The notes under the pieces: generated by a model | The model's input: the letters and a program-made list of their open reading frames with translations, nothing else | Databases searched by the model: none | What the model was told of the DNA's origin: nothing | NCBI RefSeq assembly: GCF_003594885.1 | Contig: NZ_QZEZ01000002.1 | Coordinates: 186,001-250,000 of the forward strand | Direction: 5' to 3' | Length of the DNA: 64,000 nucleotides | From: Vallicoccus soli | GTDB taxonomy: Bacteria; Actinomycetota; Actinomycetes; Motilibacterales; Motilibacteraceae | Shown here: positions 54,002-62,194 of the stretch, piece by piece | How positions within the stretch are numbered: position 1 is the first letter of the stretch | Layout of the letters: each line of letters begins with the position of its first letter | Position numbers and translations under genes: made by a program

Positions 54002-54007
54002 AGGGTA
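54002..54007 (-). promoter_or_regulatory. Leaderless -10 element for threonine aldolase
   Basis: TACCCT on the minus strand ends six bases before the GTG at 53995. Confidence 0.45.
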
Positions 54008-54030
54008 CGGCCCCGCGCCGCCCGCCCGCG

Positions 54031-54065
54031 CCGTCGGGCCCCCGCACGGCCCGGGGGCCCGACGG
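54031..54065 (-). terminator. Terminator after the amidase gene
   Basis: A perfect 14-bp stem (54031-54044 with 54052-54065, 7-nt loop) starts eleven bases past the amidase stop. Confidence 0.7.
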
Positions 54066-54075
54066 CCGTCGTGGG

Positions 54076-55623
54076 TCAGAGCTGCGGGCGCAGCCGGTGG
54101 TGGTCGGTCACCTGCTGGAACGCGTGCACGACGCGCAGCGCGAGCTCGTCGTCGCCGGGCGCGGCGTTGACGAGCATGGACAGCGGCATCCGCTCCGCCG
54201 ACGAGAGCCCCGTCGGCACCGCGATTGACGGCGAGCCGGTGAGGCTCCAGGGACTGCGCTTGCTCCCCGAGGACGGCCGGGGCCGCGCGGGGTTGCGCTC
54301 GGCGTCCTTGTAGGGCGCCACGTCGTCCTCCGGGTGCAGGAACACGTCGACGTCCTCGAACATCGCCAGGAACTGCTCGTTCCACAGGCTCCGCGCGCGC
54401 TGCGCCTGCACGTACGCGCTCGCCGGCAGCACGTTGCCGTTGTTGACCTGGTTGCGGTACGGGGCGGTGAAGGCCTCGGCGCGCTCGACCCAGTTGTCGT
54501 ACTGGAAGGCCGCGACCTCGCTGTTGACGATGGGCGTGGTCATCGAGGCGAGCGTGGTGAAGGGCTCGGGCAGCGTGCTGGTCCGCACGCTCACCACGGT
54601 GGCGCCCAGGCTCGCCAGGACGGCTGCCGCCTCGTCGAACGCGGCGAGCTGGTCGTCGCTCGGCACGCCGCGGAAGTAGTCGCCGGGAGCCGGCACCCCG
54701 ACGCGCAGCCCGCGCAGCGGGCGGCGCCCCTCCGACGCGCGCAGCGCCCGTGCCAGGGCGTAGCGCTCCACGGGGCGGCTCGTCGGGTCCTGCGGGTCGT
54801 GCCCGCCCATGACGTCGACGAGGATCGCCGCGTCGAGCGCCGAGCGCGCCAGGGGGCCGACGTTGTCGATGGTGTAGCTCAGCGGGAAGACGCCGTGCTT
54901 GCTCACCATGCCGTACGTCGTGCGGTAGCCGGTGAGGCCGCAGTTCGACGAGGGGCCGCGGATCGAGCCGCGGGTGTCCGTGCCGATGCCGGCGAGGAAC
55001 TGCCCGGCGGCGGCCCCCGACGCCGAGCCGGAGCTCGACCCGCCGGGCTGGCGCTGCAGGTCCCACGGGTTGTTCGTCGGGGCGGGGTCGCCCGAGGCCA
55101 GCTCGATGGTGTGGGTCTTGCCGACGACCACCGCGCCCGCCTCCAGCAGGCGGGTCACGCACGTGGCGTCGAAGTCCGGGCGGAACCCGCGGTAGAGCGC
55201 GGAGCCGCCCTCGGTCGGGATGCCCTTGGTGAAGATGATGTCCTTCAGGCCGATCGGGACGCCGTGCAGCGGCCCCAGGTAGCGCCCGCGCCGCAGCAGC
55301 CGGTCCGCGCGCCGGGCCTGCGCGAGCACCAGGTCGGCGTCGTACTCCAGGGCGTAGGTCAGGACGCGGCCCTCGACCTCGGCGCTGCGCTCGAGCACCG
55401 CCTGGGCCAGCTCGACGGCGGTGACGCGCCCCGTGCGCAGCAGGCGGGCCGCCTCGGTGATCTCCAGGTCGTGCAGGGGCCGGTCGGCCCCTGGCGCCCC
55501 GGCCCCTGCGGGGGCGGCGGACGCGGGACCGGCCAGCGCCGGCGCCGCGGCGGCGGCCAGCGCCGCCCCCGCAGCGCCCTTGAGGAAGGCCGCGCGGCTC
55601 ACCGGCTCAGCCACGGCGCTCAC
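54076..55623 (-). CDS. Secreted amidase-signature-family amidase
   Basis: The 515-residue enzyme has an export signal (SRAAFLKGAAGAALAAAAAPALAGPASA), Tat-like but with Ser-Arg in place of Arg-Arg. The amidase-signature core shows the lysine in GVPIGLKDIIFTKG, the Ser-rich PGGSSSGSASGAAAG, and TDTRGSIRGPSS. Its nucleophile region reads TRGSIR where DTGGSIR is usual. It would hydrolyse an amide outside the cell. The substrate is unknown. The start overlaps a 76-residue upstream gene. Confidence 0.88.
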   Translation of the reverse strand: MSAVAEPVSRAAFLKGAAGAALAAAAAPALAGPASAAPAGAGAPGADRPLHDLEITEAARLLRTGRVTAVELAQAVLERSAEVEGRVLTYALEYDADLVLAQARRADRLLRRGRYLGPLHGVPIGLKDIIFTKGIPTEGGSALYRGFRPDFDATCVTRLLEAGAVVVGKTHTIELASGDPAPTNNPWDLQRQPGGSSSGSASGAAAGQFLAGIGTDTRGSIRGPSSNCGLTGYRTTYGMVSKHGVFPLSYTIDNVGPLARSALDAAILVDVMGGHDPQDPTSRPVERYALARALRASEGRRPLRGLRVGVPAPGDYFRGVPSDDQLAAFDEAAAVLASLGATVVSVRTSTLPEPFTTLASMTTPIVNSEVAAFQYDNWVERAEAFTAPYRNQVNNGNVLPASAYVQAQRARSLWNEQFLAMFEDVDVFLHPEDDVAPYKDAERNPARPRPSSGSKRSPWSLTGSPSIAVPTGLSSAERMPLSMLVNAAPGDDELALRVVHAFQQVTDHHRLRPQL

Positions 55624-55837
55624 GCCCCGACGGCTCGACCACGGGGACGGGCACGTAGCGCGGCAGGGGGTAGGGCCCGCGGGGCTGCCCCACCCGGGCG
55701 ACGAACGCGGAGCACTCCTCGAGCCCGTTGAGCCCCTCCGCGAACTGGGCCCCCGAGGGCAGCTGCCCGGGGCGCAGCCCCCGGGCCCGCCCGATGCCCT
55801 CCGCGATGGCCGCGGCTTCCTCCGGCGTGACCGGCAC
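55607..55837 (-). CDS. 76-residue protein overlapping the amidase gene
   Basis: A GTG at 55837 preceded by GAGGGAGGAC opens a frame overlapping the amidase start by 17 bases. The protein is mostly helical (TPEEAAAIAEGIGRARG), then ECSAFVARVGQPRGPYPLPRYVPVPVVEP, with Pro-rich end. Amidases often have a small helper (AtzG-like) upstream, but this sequence does not look like AtzG to me. Translation of the two genes is probably coupled. Unknown function. Confidence 0.6.
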   Translation of the reverse strand: MPVTPEEAAAIAEGIGRARGLRPGQLPSGAQFAEGLNGLEECSAFVARVGQPRGPYPLPRYVPVPVVEPSGRERRG

Positions 55838-55941
55838 GTGGTCCTCCCTCTGTCGGCGCTGGGGCGCCCACTCTGGGAGACGGGTGTTTCGTCCGGGTGT
55901 CGCCCGTGGGACGGGCGGCGAACCGCGGGGCCGGCCGGCGC

Positions 55942-56169
55942 TCAGGCGCCGAGGACGTCCCGGTCGGTGTAGCTGCCGACGCGGGCCGGGGCGAGGGCGC
56001 GGCCGTCGCGGTCGACGTACGAGCCGGCGACGGCCGGGGCGGTGCCGGCGTAGGCGCCGGGCACGAGGGGCCGGCGGGCGCCGTCCCGGTCGACGTACGC
56101 GCCGACCGGGCGGGTCGAGGGGGTCGCGGTGCGGGCGGTGCGCGCGGGGCGCAGCAGGGTGGTGCTCAT
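55942..56169 (-). CDS. 75-residue protein with G-x-Y-x-D-R-D repeats
   Basis: ATG at 56169 follows GAGGAGACCGCC. After an Arg/Thr-rich start, the protein has GAYVDRDG, GSYVDRDG and GSYTDRD at about 17-30-residue intervals, plus a GAYAG variant. Small actinobacterial proteins with GSYV(D/T) repeats exist and lack a known role. The gene is divergent from the S9 peptidase. Confidence 0.7.
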   Translation of the reverse strand: MSTTLLRPARTARTATPSTRPVGAYVDRDGARRPLVPGAYAGTAPAVAGSYVDRDGRALAPARVGSYTDRDVLGA

Positions 56170-56201
56170 GGCGGTCTCCTCGGCAGGGGTGGGCTCTTCT
56201 C

Positions 56202-56232
56202 TGGAACGGTTCCAATCCTACGGTGCCGTAGG
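56202..56232. promoter_or_regulatory. Two palindromes in the divergent promoter region
   Basis: TGGAACGGTTCCA (56202-56214) and CCTACGGTGCCGTAGG (56217-56232) lie between the 75-residue gene and the S9 peptidase. TAGGAT on the minus strand and TAGGGT on the plus strand within them could be -10 elements, so these are candidate operators acting on both genes. Confidence 0.45.
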
Positions 56233-56266
56233 GTGCTCGCCCCCGCCGGTGGGGCAGGATCCGGGC

Positions 56267-58222
56267 ATGAGCGTCGTCACCCCCGGCAGCCCCGGTCCCG
56301 CGCCGCAGCCGTGCGGCACCTGGAGCACCCCCGTCAGCGCCGCCCTGGCGTCCGGCTCCACCGTCCGCCTCGAGGGCGTGGCCTGGGACGACGACGGGTC
56401 GCTGTGGTGGTCCGAGGGCCGCGCGGACGGCGGCGGGCGCGCCGTCGTCCTGCGGCGCGGTGCCGACGGCTCCGTGCGCGAGGTCACCCCGCCGGGCCTC
56501 GACCCGCGCACGCGGGCCCACGAGTACGGCGGCGGCGCCTGGGTCCCCGTGGGCGGGCGGCTGGTGCTCGCGGGGTGGGCCGACCAGCGCCTGCACCTCG
56601 TGGAGCCGGACGGCGCGGTGCGCGCCCTCACCCCCGAGCCGGTGCGGCCGCAGGGCGTGCGCTACGCCGACCTCGTCCCCTCCCCCGACCGCGCGGAGGT
56701 GTGGTGCGTGCGCGAGGAGGTGGACGGGGCCGACGTGCGGCGCGCCATCGTCGCCGTGCCCCTCGACGGCGGCGGCGAGCGGGTGCTGGCCGCCGACGGG
56801 CACTTCCTGTCCACCCCGCGACCCTCGCCCGACGGGCGCCGCCTGGCGTGGCTGCGGTGGGACCACCCGAGATTGCCCTGGGACGGCACGGAGCTGCGGG
56901 TGGCCGACGTCGCCCCGGACGGCTCGGTGGGCACGGCGCGCACCGTCCTCGGCGGTGCCTCGGAGAGCGTGTTCCAGCCCGAGTGGCTCGCCCCGGACCG
57001 GCTCGTCGCGGTCAGCGACCGCAGCGGCTGGTGGAACCTCCACGAGGTCGGGCTCGACGGCGCGGTGCGCGCACTGTGCCCCCGGGAGGAGGAGTTCGGC
57101 GTTCCCCAGTGGCAGTTCGGCATGACCACGTACGCCGTCCTCGACGACGGCCGCCTCGCCGTCACCCACGGGACCGCGGAGTGGGCCCTGTCCGTCCTCG
57201 ACCCGGCCGACGGCAGCCTGCGGCGCGTCGACCTGCCGCAGACCGACTGGCGGGCCTCGGTCCGCGCCCGCGGCGGGCACGTCGCGGCGGTGGCGGGCGG
57301 GCCGGCGACGCCGGCCGAGGTGCTCGACGTCGACCTGGCCACCGGGCGCGCCGAGGTCGTTGCCCGCGCGCTGGCGGAGGTCCCCGACGAGCGCTACCTC
57401 CCGCGGCCGCACCCGCTCACCGTGACCGGCCCCCAGGGCCGCGAGGTGCACGCGGTCGTCTACCCCCCGCGCAACCCGGGCGCCGTGCCGCTGCCCGGGG
57501 AGCGGCCCCCGTACGTCGCCTTCGTCCACGGCGGGCCGACGGCGCAGGTCCGCGCCGGGCTCGACCTGGTCAAGGCGGCGTTCACCAGCCGCGGGATCGG
57601 CGTGGTCGACGTGAACTACGGCGGCTCGACGGGGTACGGGCGCGCGTACCGCGAGCGGCTGCGCGGGCAGTGGGGCGTCGTCGACGTCGAGGACGTGGTC
57701 GCCGTGGTGCAGGCGCTCGCCGAGCGCGGCGAGGCCGACGGCGAGCGGTTGCTCGTGCGCGGCGGCAGCGCCGGCGGCTGGACGGTCCTGGCCGCCCTGA
57801 CCCGCACCTCCGCGTTCGCGGGCGGGACGTCGTACTTCGGGGTCGCCGAGCTCGTCCACTTCGTCGAGGACACCCACGACTTCGAGTCGCGCTACGTCGA
57901 CGGGCTCGTCGGCCCGCTGCCGGAGGCCCAGGACCTCTACGTCGAGCGGGCGCCGCTCTCGCACGTGGACGGGCTGTCCTGCCCGGTCCTGCTCCTGCAG
58001 GGCCTCGACGACCGGGTGGTGCCGCCGTCGCAGGCCGAGATGCTCCGCGACGCCCTGCGGCGCAAGGGGATCCCGCACGCGTACGTCGCCTTCGAGGGCG
58101 AGCAGCACGGCTTCCGCTCCGCGGCCGCGCAGCGGGCCTCGCTCGAGGCCGAGCTGTCGTTCACCGGGCAGGTCTGCGGCGTCGTCGTGCCGGACGTCCC
58201 AGCGCTGGCCCTCGAGCGGTAG
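56267..58222 (+). CDS. S9 family prolyl-oligopeptidase-like serine peptidase
   Basis: The 651-residue cytoplasmic protein has an N-terminal beta-propeller with repeated blades (around HEYGGGAWVPVGGRLVLAGWADQRLHLVEPDG) and a C-terminal alpha/beta-hydrolase with the nucleophile Ser in VRGGSAGGWTVLAALT, Asp in LLQGLDDRVVPPSQAE and His in EGEQHGFR. It cleaves short peptides such as acylaminoacyl or dipeptidyl substrates. The ATG at 56267 is chosen because upstream sequence reads through the divergent promoter. CIRCE begins five bases after its stop. Confidence 0.9.
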   Translation: MSVVTPGSPGPAPQPCGTWSTPVSAALASGSTVRLEGVAWDDDGSLWWSEGRADGGGRAVVLRRGADGSVREVTPPGLDPRTRAHEYGGGAWVPVGGRLVLAGWADQRLHLVEPDGAVRALTPEPVRPQGVRYADLVPSPDRAEVWCVREEVDGADVRRAIVAVPLDGGGERVLAADGHFLSTPRPSPDGRRLAWLRWDHPRLPWDGTELRVADVAPDGSVGTARTVLGGASESVFQPEWLAPDRLVAVSDRSGWWNLHEVGLDGAVRALCPREEEFGVPQWQFGMTTYAVLDDGRLAVTHGTAEWALSVLDPADGSLRRVDLPQTDWRASVRARGGHVAAVAGGPATPAEVLDVDLATGRAEVVARALAEVPDERYLPRPHPLTVTGPQGREVHAVVYPPRNPGAVPLPGERPPYVAFVHGGPTAQVRAGLDLVKAAFTSRGIGVVDVNYGGSTGYGRAYRERLRGQWGVVDVEDVVAVVQALAERGEADGERLLVRGGSAGGWTVLAALTRTSAFAGGTSYFGVAELVHFVEDTHDFESRYVDGLVGPLPEAQDLYVERAPLSHVDGLSCPVLLLQGLDDRVVPPSQAEMLRDALRRKGIPHAYVAFEGEQHGFRSAAAQRASLEAELSFTGQVCGVVVPDVPALALER

Positions 58223-58226
58223 GGGG

Positions 58227-58253
58227 TTGGCACTCCCGCGTCGTGAGTGCTAA
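58227..58253. promoter_or_regulatory. CIRCE element upstream of hsp20
   Basis: TTGGCACTC-N9-GAGTGCTAA differs from the CIRCE consensus TTAGCACTC-N9-GAGTGCTAA by a single base. HrcA binds CIRCE and represses chaperone genes until heat shock. A leader of about 100 bases with no gene separates it from hsp20. Confidence 0.88.
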
Positions 58254-58358
58254 ATACTGGGGTGTCGCGGAGCGCGTGCGCGACCACCACCCGCAGCACC
58301 GCCCCCGCGACCGCCGGAGCCAGAGCGGCCCGGCGCACGTGACGAGGAGGTGGTTCCG

Positions 58359-58847
58359 GTGGTGACCAGGTTCGACCCCTTCCGCGACGTCGACCGCCTC
58401 GCCGAGCGGCTCTTCACCGCGGCGAGCGACGTCGGCCAGGCCGCCCGCGCCATGCCGATGGACCTCTACCGCTCGGGCGACCACTACGTGCTCCACGTCG
58501 ACCTGCCCGGGGTCGACCCCGGCTCGGTGGACGTGGGCGTCGACGGGCGCGTGCTCACGGTGCGCGCGCAGCGCAGCCCGCGCGGCGAGGACCTCGAGTG
58601 GCTGACCCAGGAGCGCCCGGTGGGCTCGTTCGCCCGCCAGCTCACCCTGGGCAGCGGCCTCGACCTCGACCGGATCGAGGCGACGTACGAGGACGGCGTG
58701 CTCACCGTGACCCTGCCGGTCGCCGAGCAGGCCCGGCCGCGGCGCATCGAGGTCGCCCACCGCGCCGGCCGCCAGGCCGTCGCCGGCAGCGCGGCGGGCT
58801 CGGTGGGCTCGGTGGGCTCGGCGGAGCAGCAGGCCGTCGAGGGCTGA
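58359..58847 (+). CDS. Small heat-shock protein (Hsp20/alpha-crystallin)
   Basis: The 162-residue protein begins MVTRFDPFRDVDRLAERLF and contains the alpha-crystallin domain (MDLYRSGDHYVLHVDLPGVDPGSVDVGVDGRVLTVRAQR ... GSFARQLTLGSGLDLDRIEATYEDGVLTVTLPVAE). It holds denatured proteins as an ATP-independent chaperone. A Gly/Ser/Val repeat tail ends it. I chose GTG 58359 (eight bases after GAGGAGG); GTG 58362 or 58350 are possible. The upstream CIRCE implies HrcA control. Confidence 0.93.
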   Translation: MVTRFDPFRDVDRLAERLFTAASDVGQAARAMPMDLYRSGDHYVLHVDLPGVDPGSVDVGVDGRVLTVRAQRSPRGEDLEWLTQERPVGSFARQLTLGSGLDLDRIEATYEDGVLTVTLPVAEQARPRRIEVAHRAGRQAVAGSAAGSVGSVGSAEQQAVEG

Positions 58848-58861
58848 GCGGGAGCACCACC

Positions 58862-58905
58862 GCCGGCGGCGGGGTGCCTGATCGCCGGCGGCGGGGTGCA
58901 TGGTC
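58862..58905. repeat. 22-bp direct repeat, two copies
   Basis: A 22-bp sequence containing GCCGGCGGCGGGGTGC at 58862-58883 is repeated with two changes at 58884-58905, between hsp20 and its terminator. No role is evident. Confidence 0.65.
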
Positions 58906-58918
58906 GCGGTCGGTCGGG

Positions 58919-58948
58919 GGCCGCGCCCGGAGGGCTCCGGGCGCGGCC
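58919..58948. terminator. Bidirectional terminator between hsp20 and the aldo/keto reductase
   Basis: A perfect 13-bp stem (58919-58931 with 58936-58948) has a GGGC loop and lies between two convergent genes. Confidence 0.75.
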
Positions 58949-58954
58949 GTCCCC

Positions 58955-59944
58955 TCAGCGCTCGCTGTCGAGGGCCGCGAGGTGCTCGGGGGTGTCCCGC
59001 TCCCCCGCCACGCCGGCCGCGGCCTGCTCGGCGCGGGCCAGGTCCTCGTCGGAGAGCTGAACGTCGAGGGCGCCGAGCGACTCCGCCAGGCGCTCGCGGG
59101 TGCGCGCGCCGACGAGCGGCACCACGTGCTCGCCGCGGGCGAGGGCCCAGGCGATGGCGAGCTGGGCGACGGTGCAGCCCTTCTCCTCGGCCAGGGCGCG
59201 CAGCTGCTCGACGACCGCCAGGTTCCGCTGCAGGTTCTCGCCCTGGAAGCGGGGCCCGTACGCGCGGAAGTCGTCGGCGCCGAGCCGCCGGTCCGGGGTC
59301 CAGTGCCCGCTGAGCAGGCCGCGGGAGAGGACCCCGTACGGGGTGAACCCGACGCCGAGCTCGCGGGCGGACGGCAGCGCGTTGCGCTCGACGCTGCGCG
59401 ACACGAGCGACCACTCGATCTGCACGTCGGCGACCGGCTGCACGGCGTGCGCCCGGCGCAGCGAGTCGGCCCCGACCTCCGACAGGCCCAGGTGCCGCAC
59501 CCAGCCGGCCTGCACGAGCTCGCCCACCGCCCCCGCGGTCTCCTCGACCGGCACCGCGGGGTCCACCCGCGCGGGGCGGTAGACGTCGACGTGGTCGGTG
59601 CCGAGCCGGCGCAGGGTGTACGCCAGCGCGCTCTTGACTGCGGCCGGGCGGCCGTCGATGCCGAGCCACGAGCCGTCGGGCCCGCGCAGCGCCCCGAACT
59701 TCACGCTGAGGACGACGCCGTCCCGGTCGCGCCCGGCGAGGGCGTCGCGCAGCAGCAGCTCGTTGTCGCCCATCCCGTAGAAGTCGCCGGTGTCCAGCAG
59801 CGTGACGCCCGCGTCCAGCGCCGCGCGGACCGTGGCCAGGGCCTCGTCGCGGTCGGCGGGGCCGTAGAGGTCGGACATCCCCATGCAGCCGAGCCCGAGG
59901 GCCGAGACCTCGGGTCCGGTGGTGCCGAGCCTGCGCGTCTGCAT
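58955..59944 (-). CDS. Aldo/keto reductase
   Basis: The 329-residue AKR has LGLGCMGMSDLYGPAD, the catalytic D51 and Y56 in LLDTGDFYGMGDNE, K82 in LSVKFGAL, GLSEVGADSLRRAHAV and the NADPH-binding end (ALARGEHVVPLVGARTRERLAESLGAL). The usual catalytic His in YxxHRVDP is Ala (A125 in YRPARVDP), a variant seen in a subgroup of actinobacterial AKRs. Substrate unknown. The ATG follows GAGGAGGAGC. Confidence 0.92.
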   Translation of the reverse strand: MQTRRLGTTGPEVSALGLGCMGMSDLYGPADRDEALATVRAALDAGVTLLDTGDFYGMGDNELLLRDALAGRDRDGVVLSVKFGALRGPDGSWLGIDGRPAAVKSALAYTLRRLGTDHVDVYRPARVDPAVPVEETAGAVGELVQAGWVRHLGLSEVGADSLRRAHAVQPVADVQIEWSLVSRSVERNALPSARELGVGFTPYGVLSRGLLSGHWTPDRRLGADDFRAYGPRFQGENLQRNLAVVEQLRALAEEKGCTVAQLAIAWALARGEHVVPLVGARTRERLAESLGALDVQLSDEDLARAEQAAAGVAGERDTPEHLAALDSER

Positions 59945-60060
59945 CGTGCTCCTCCTCGTCGCGGGGCCGGCCGTCGCCGGGCTGGACGTCGCCGGGCCGG
60001 CCCCAGCCTCGCGCCCGGCGCCCCGCCCCGCACGCTCGGGGGTGCTCGGGCGGGGGGTGC

Positions 60061-60636
60061 TCAGGCCCCCGCGGCCGTGCCCTCGGCCTGCGCGGGCGGG
60101 GAGAGCTCGCGCACCGCGTCGCCGTACCAGGGCGCGGCCCGCGCGTCCTTGAGCGCGCGCCGGCGGGTGCGCCCGCCCAGCCGCTCGAGGTAGAGCCGGC
60201 CGTCGAGGTGGTCGACCTCGTGCTGGAAGCAGCGGGCGAGGAAGCCCTCGGCCTCCACCGCGACCGGCTCGCCGCGCACGCCGACGCCCGTCACGCGCAC
60301 GTGCTCCGCCCGCGGGGTCTCGTACGCCAGGTCGGGCACCGACAGGCAGCCCTCCTCGCCCTCCTGCAGGCCGCCCTCGAGCCGCTCCAGCGACGGGTTG
60401 ACGACGACGCCGCGCTCGCCGGGGCCCGTGTCGTACACGAAGACGCGCAGGCCCACGCCGATCTGCGGGGCCGCCAGCCCCGCGCCGACCGCCGCCTTCA
60501 TCGAGGCGAACATCCGCTCGACGAGGTCGGCGAGCGCGTCGTCGAAGACGGTGACCTCCTGCGCCGGCGCGTGGAGCACCGGCTGGCCCATGAGGACGAT
60601 GGGCGGCAGCGGGTGCTCGAGGCGGGGCGCCCGCAC
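60061..60636 (-). CDS. def: Peptide deformylase
   Basis: The 191-residue enzyme removes the formyl group from new proteins. The three motifs are present: GAGLAAPQIG (51-60, with Ala for the usual Val), EGCLSVP (Cys97) and the metal-binding HEVDH (139-143). The GTG at 60636 lies directly after the class II DAHP synthase stop, so it is transcribed with that gene. Length is normal with a short Pro/Ala tail. Confidence 0.94.
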   Translation of the reverse strand: MRAPRLEHPLPPIVLMGQPVLHAPAQEVTVFDDALADLVERMFASMKAAVGAGLAAPQIGVGLRVFVYDTGPGERGVVVNPSLERLEGGLQEGEEGCLSVPDLAYETPRAEHVRVTGVGVRGEPVAVEAEGFLARCFQHEVDHLDGRLYLERLGGRTRRRALKDARAAPWYGDAVRELSPPAQAEGTAAGA

Positions 60637-60637
60637 C

Positions 60638-62050
60638 TCAGCGCTCCGCGAGCATCTCGGCGACGAGGAAGGCGAGCTCCAGCGACTGCTGGTGGTTCAG
60701 CCGCGGGTCGCAGGCCGTCTCGTAGCGCGTGCCGAGGTCGGCGTCGGCGAGCCCGCCGCCGCCGCCGGTGCACTCGGTGACGTCGTCGCCGGTCAGCTCG
60801 ACGTGGAGGCCGCCCGGCCACGTGCCCAGCGCGCGGTGGACCTCGAAGAACCCGCGCACCTCGTCGACGACGTCCTCGAAGCGGCGGGTCTTGTAGCCGC
60901 TCGCGGACTCGTACGTGTTGCCGTGCATGGGGTCGCACACCCACGCCACCTGCGCCCCGGACGCCGTCACCTTGGCCACGAGCTCGGGCAGCGCCTCGCG
61001 GATGCGCCCGGCGCCCATGCGGGTGATGAAGGTGAGCCGGCCCGGCTCGCGGTCGGGGTCGAGCCGCTCGATGAGCGCGAGCGCGTCGTCGGGGGTGGTC
61101 GTCGGCCCGACCTTGACCCCGATCGGGTTGCGGATGCCCGCGGCGAAGGCGACGTGCGCGCCGTCGAGCTGGCGGGTGCGCTCGCCGAGCCAGACCAGGT
61201 GCGCCGAGACGTCGTACGGCAGGCCCGTGCGCGAGTCGGTGCGGGTGAGGGCCCGCTCGTAGTCGAGGATCAGCGCCTCGTGCGAGGCGTAGAAGTCGAC
61301 CGTGCGGAACTCGCGGGGGTCCGCGCCGCACGCCGCCATGAACGCCAGGGCGCGCTCGATGTCGCGCGCCATGTCCTCGTAGCGGGCCATGGCGCCGCTG
61401 TCGCGGACGAAGCCGCGGTTCCACTCGTGCACCTGGCGCAGGTCGGCGAAGCCGCCCTGGGTGAAGGCGCGGATGAGGTTCAGCGTGCCGGCCGAGGCGT
61501 TGTAGACCCGCAGCAGCCGCTCGGGGTCGGGCGTGCGCGCCTCCGGGGTGAAGGCCAGGTCGTTGACGGCGTCCCCGCGGTACGCCGGCAGGGTCACGCT
61601 CTCGCCGTCGACGACCCGGGTCTCGCTGCCGCTCGAGCGCGGCTTGGCGAACTGCCCGGCCATGCGCCCGAGCTTCACCACCGGCACCGAGGCGCCGTAC
61701 GTCAGCACGACCGCCATCTGCAGCACCGTCTTGACCTTGCCGCGGATCGCGTCGGCGGTGGCCCCGGCGAAGGTCTCGGCGCAGTCGCCGCCCTGCAGGA
61801 GGAACGCCTCGCCGCGCGCGACGGCGCCCAGGCGCTCCTTGAGCTGGTCGCACTCGCCCGCGAAGACCAGGGGCGGCAGCGTCGCCAGCGTGGCCATCGC
61901 CGCGTCGAGCCGGGCCCGGTCCGGCCACTCCGGCTGCTGGGCGGCCGGCAGGTCGCGCCAGGCGTCGAGCCGGGCGTCGGCACGGGCCCCGGCAGGGGCC
62001 TCGGCACGCGAGGGGGGCACGGACGGGGTCGCGGGCGCGCTGGTGCTCAC
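60638..62050 (-). CDS. Class II (type II) DAHP synthase
   Basis: The 470-residue plant-like type II enzyme shows PPLVFAGECDQLKERLGAVARGEAFLLQGGDCAETF, KLGRMAGQFAKPRSS, AYRGDAVN, TVDFYASHEALILDYE, GIRNPIGVKVGPTTTPDD, WVCDPMHGNTYES and the C-terminal CDPRLNHQQSLELAF. It makes DAHP like the type I enzyme at 51-52 kb, to which it is not obviously related in sequence. TACCCT lies six bases before the GTG at 62050, so its mRNA is probably leaderless and without an attenuator. Confidence 0.95.
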   Translation of the reverse strand: MSTSAPATPSVPPSRAEAPAGARADARLDAWRDLPAAQQPEWPDRARLDAAMATLATLPPLVFAGECDQLKERLGAVARGEAFLLQGGDCAETFAGATADAIRGKVKTVLQMAVVLTYGASVPVVKLGRMAGQFAKPRSSGSETRVVDGESVTLPAYRGDAVNDLAFTPEARTPDPERLLRVYNASAGTLNLIRAFTQGGFADLRQVHEWNRGFVRDSGAMARYEDMARDIERALAFMAACGADPREFRTVDFYASHEALILDYERALTRTDSRTGLPYDVSAHLVWLGERTRQLDGAHVAFAAGIRNPIGVKVGPTTTPDDALALIERLDPDREPGRLTFITRMGAGRIREALPELVAKVTASGAQVAWVCDPMHGNTYESASGYKTRRFEDVVDEVRGFFEVHRALGTWPGGLHVELTGDDVTECTGGGGGLADADLGTRYETACDPRLNHQQSLELAFLVAEMLAER

Positions 62051-62056
62051 CGCGCC

Positions 62057-62062
62057 AGGGTA
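62057..62062 (-). promoter_or_regulatory. Leaderless -10 element for class II DAHP synthase
   Basis: TACCCT on the minus strand ends six bases before the GTG at 62050. Confidence 0.45.
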
Positions 62063-62194
62063 CGGCCCGGCGCGGGGCCCGTACGGGTCGTCCACAGGTC
62101 TAGGGTGGGTGCCCACGGCAGCGTCGCCGGTCGGCAGTCCGCCCCGCGGGGCGCCAGAGCAGGCGCCCCCGTCAGCCCGTGGAGGGTCCTCCCC

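Noticed and set aside
56202..56214. LacI-family operator
   Set aside because: The palindrome TGGAACGGTTCCA has an odd centre, whereas LacI-type sites have a central CG; kept only as a generic candidate operator.
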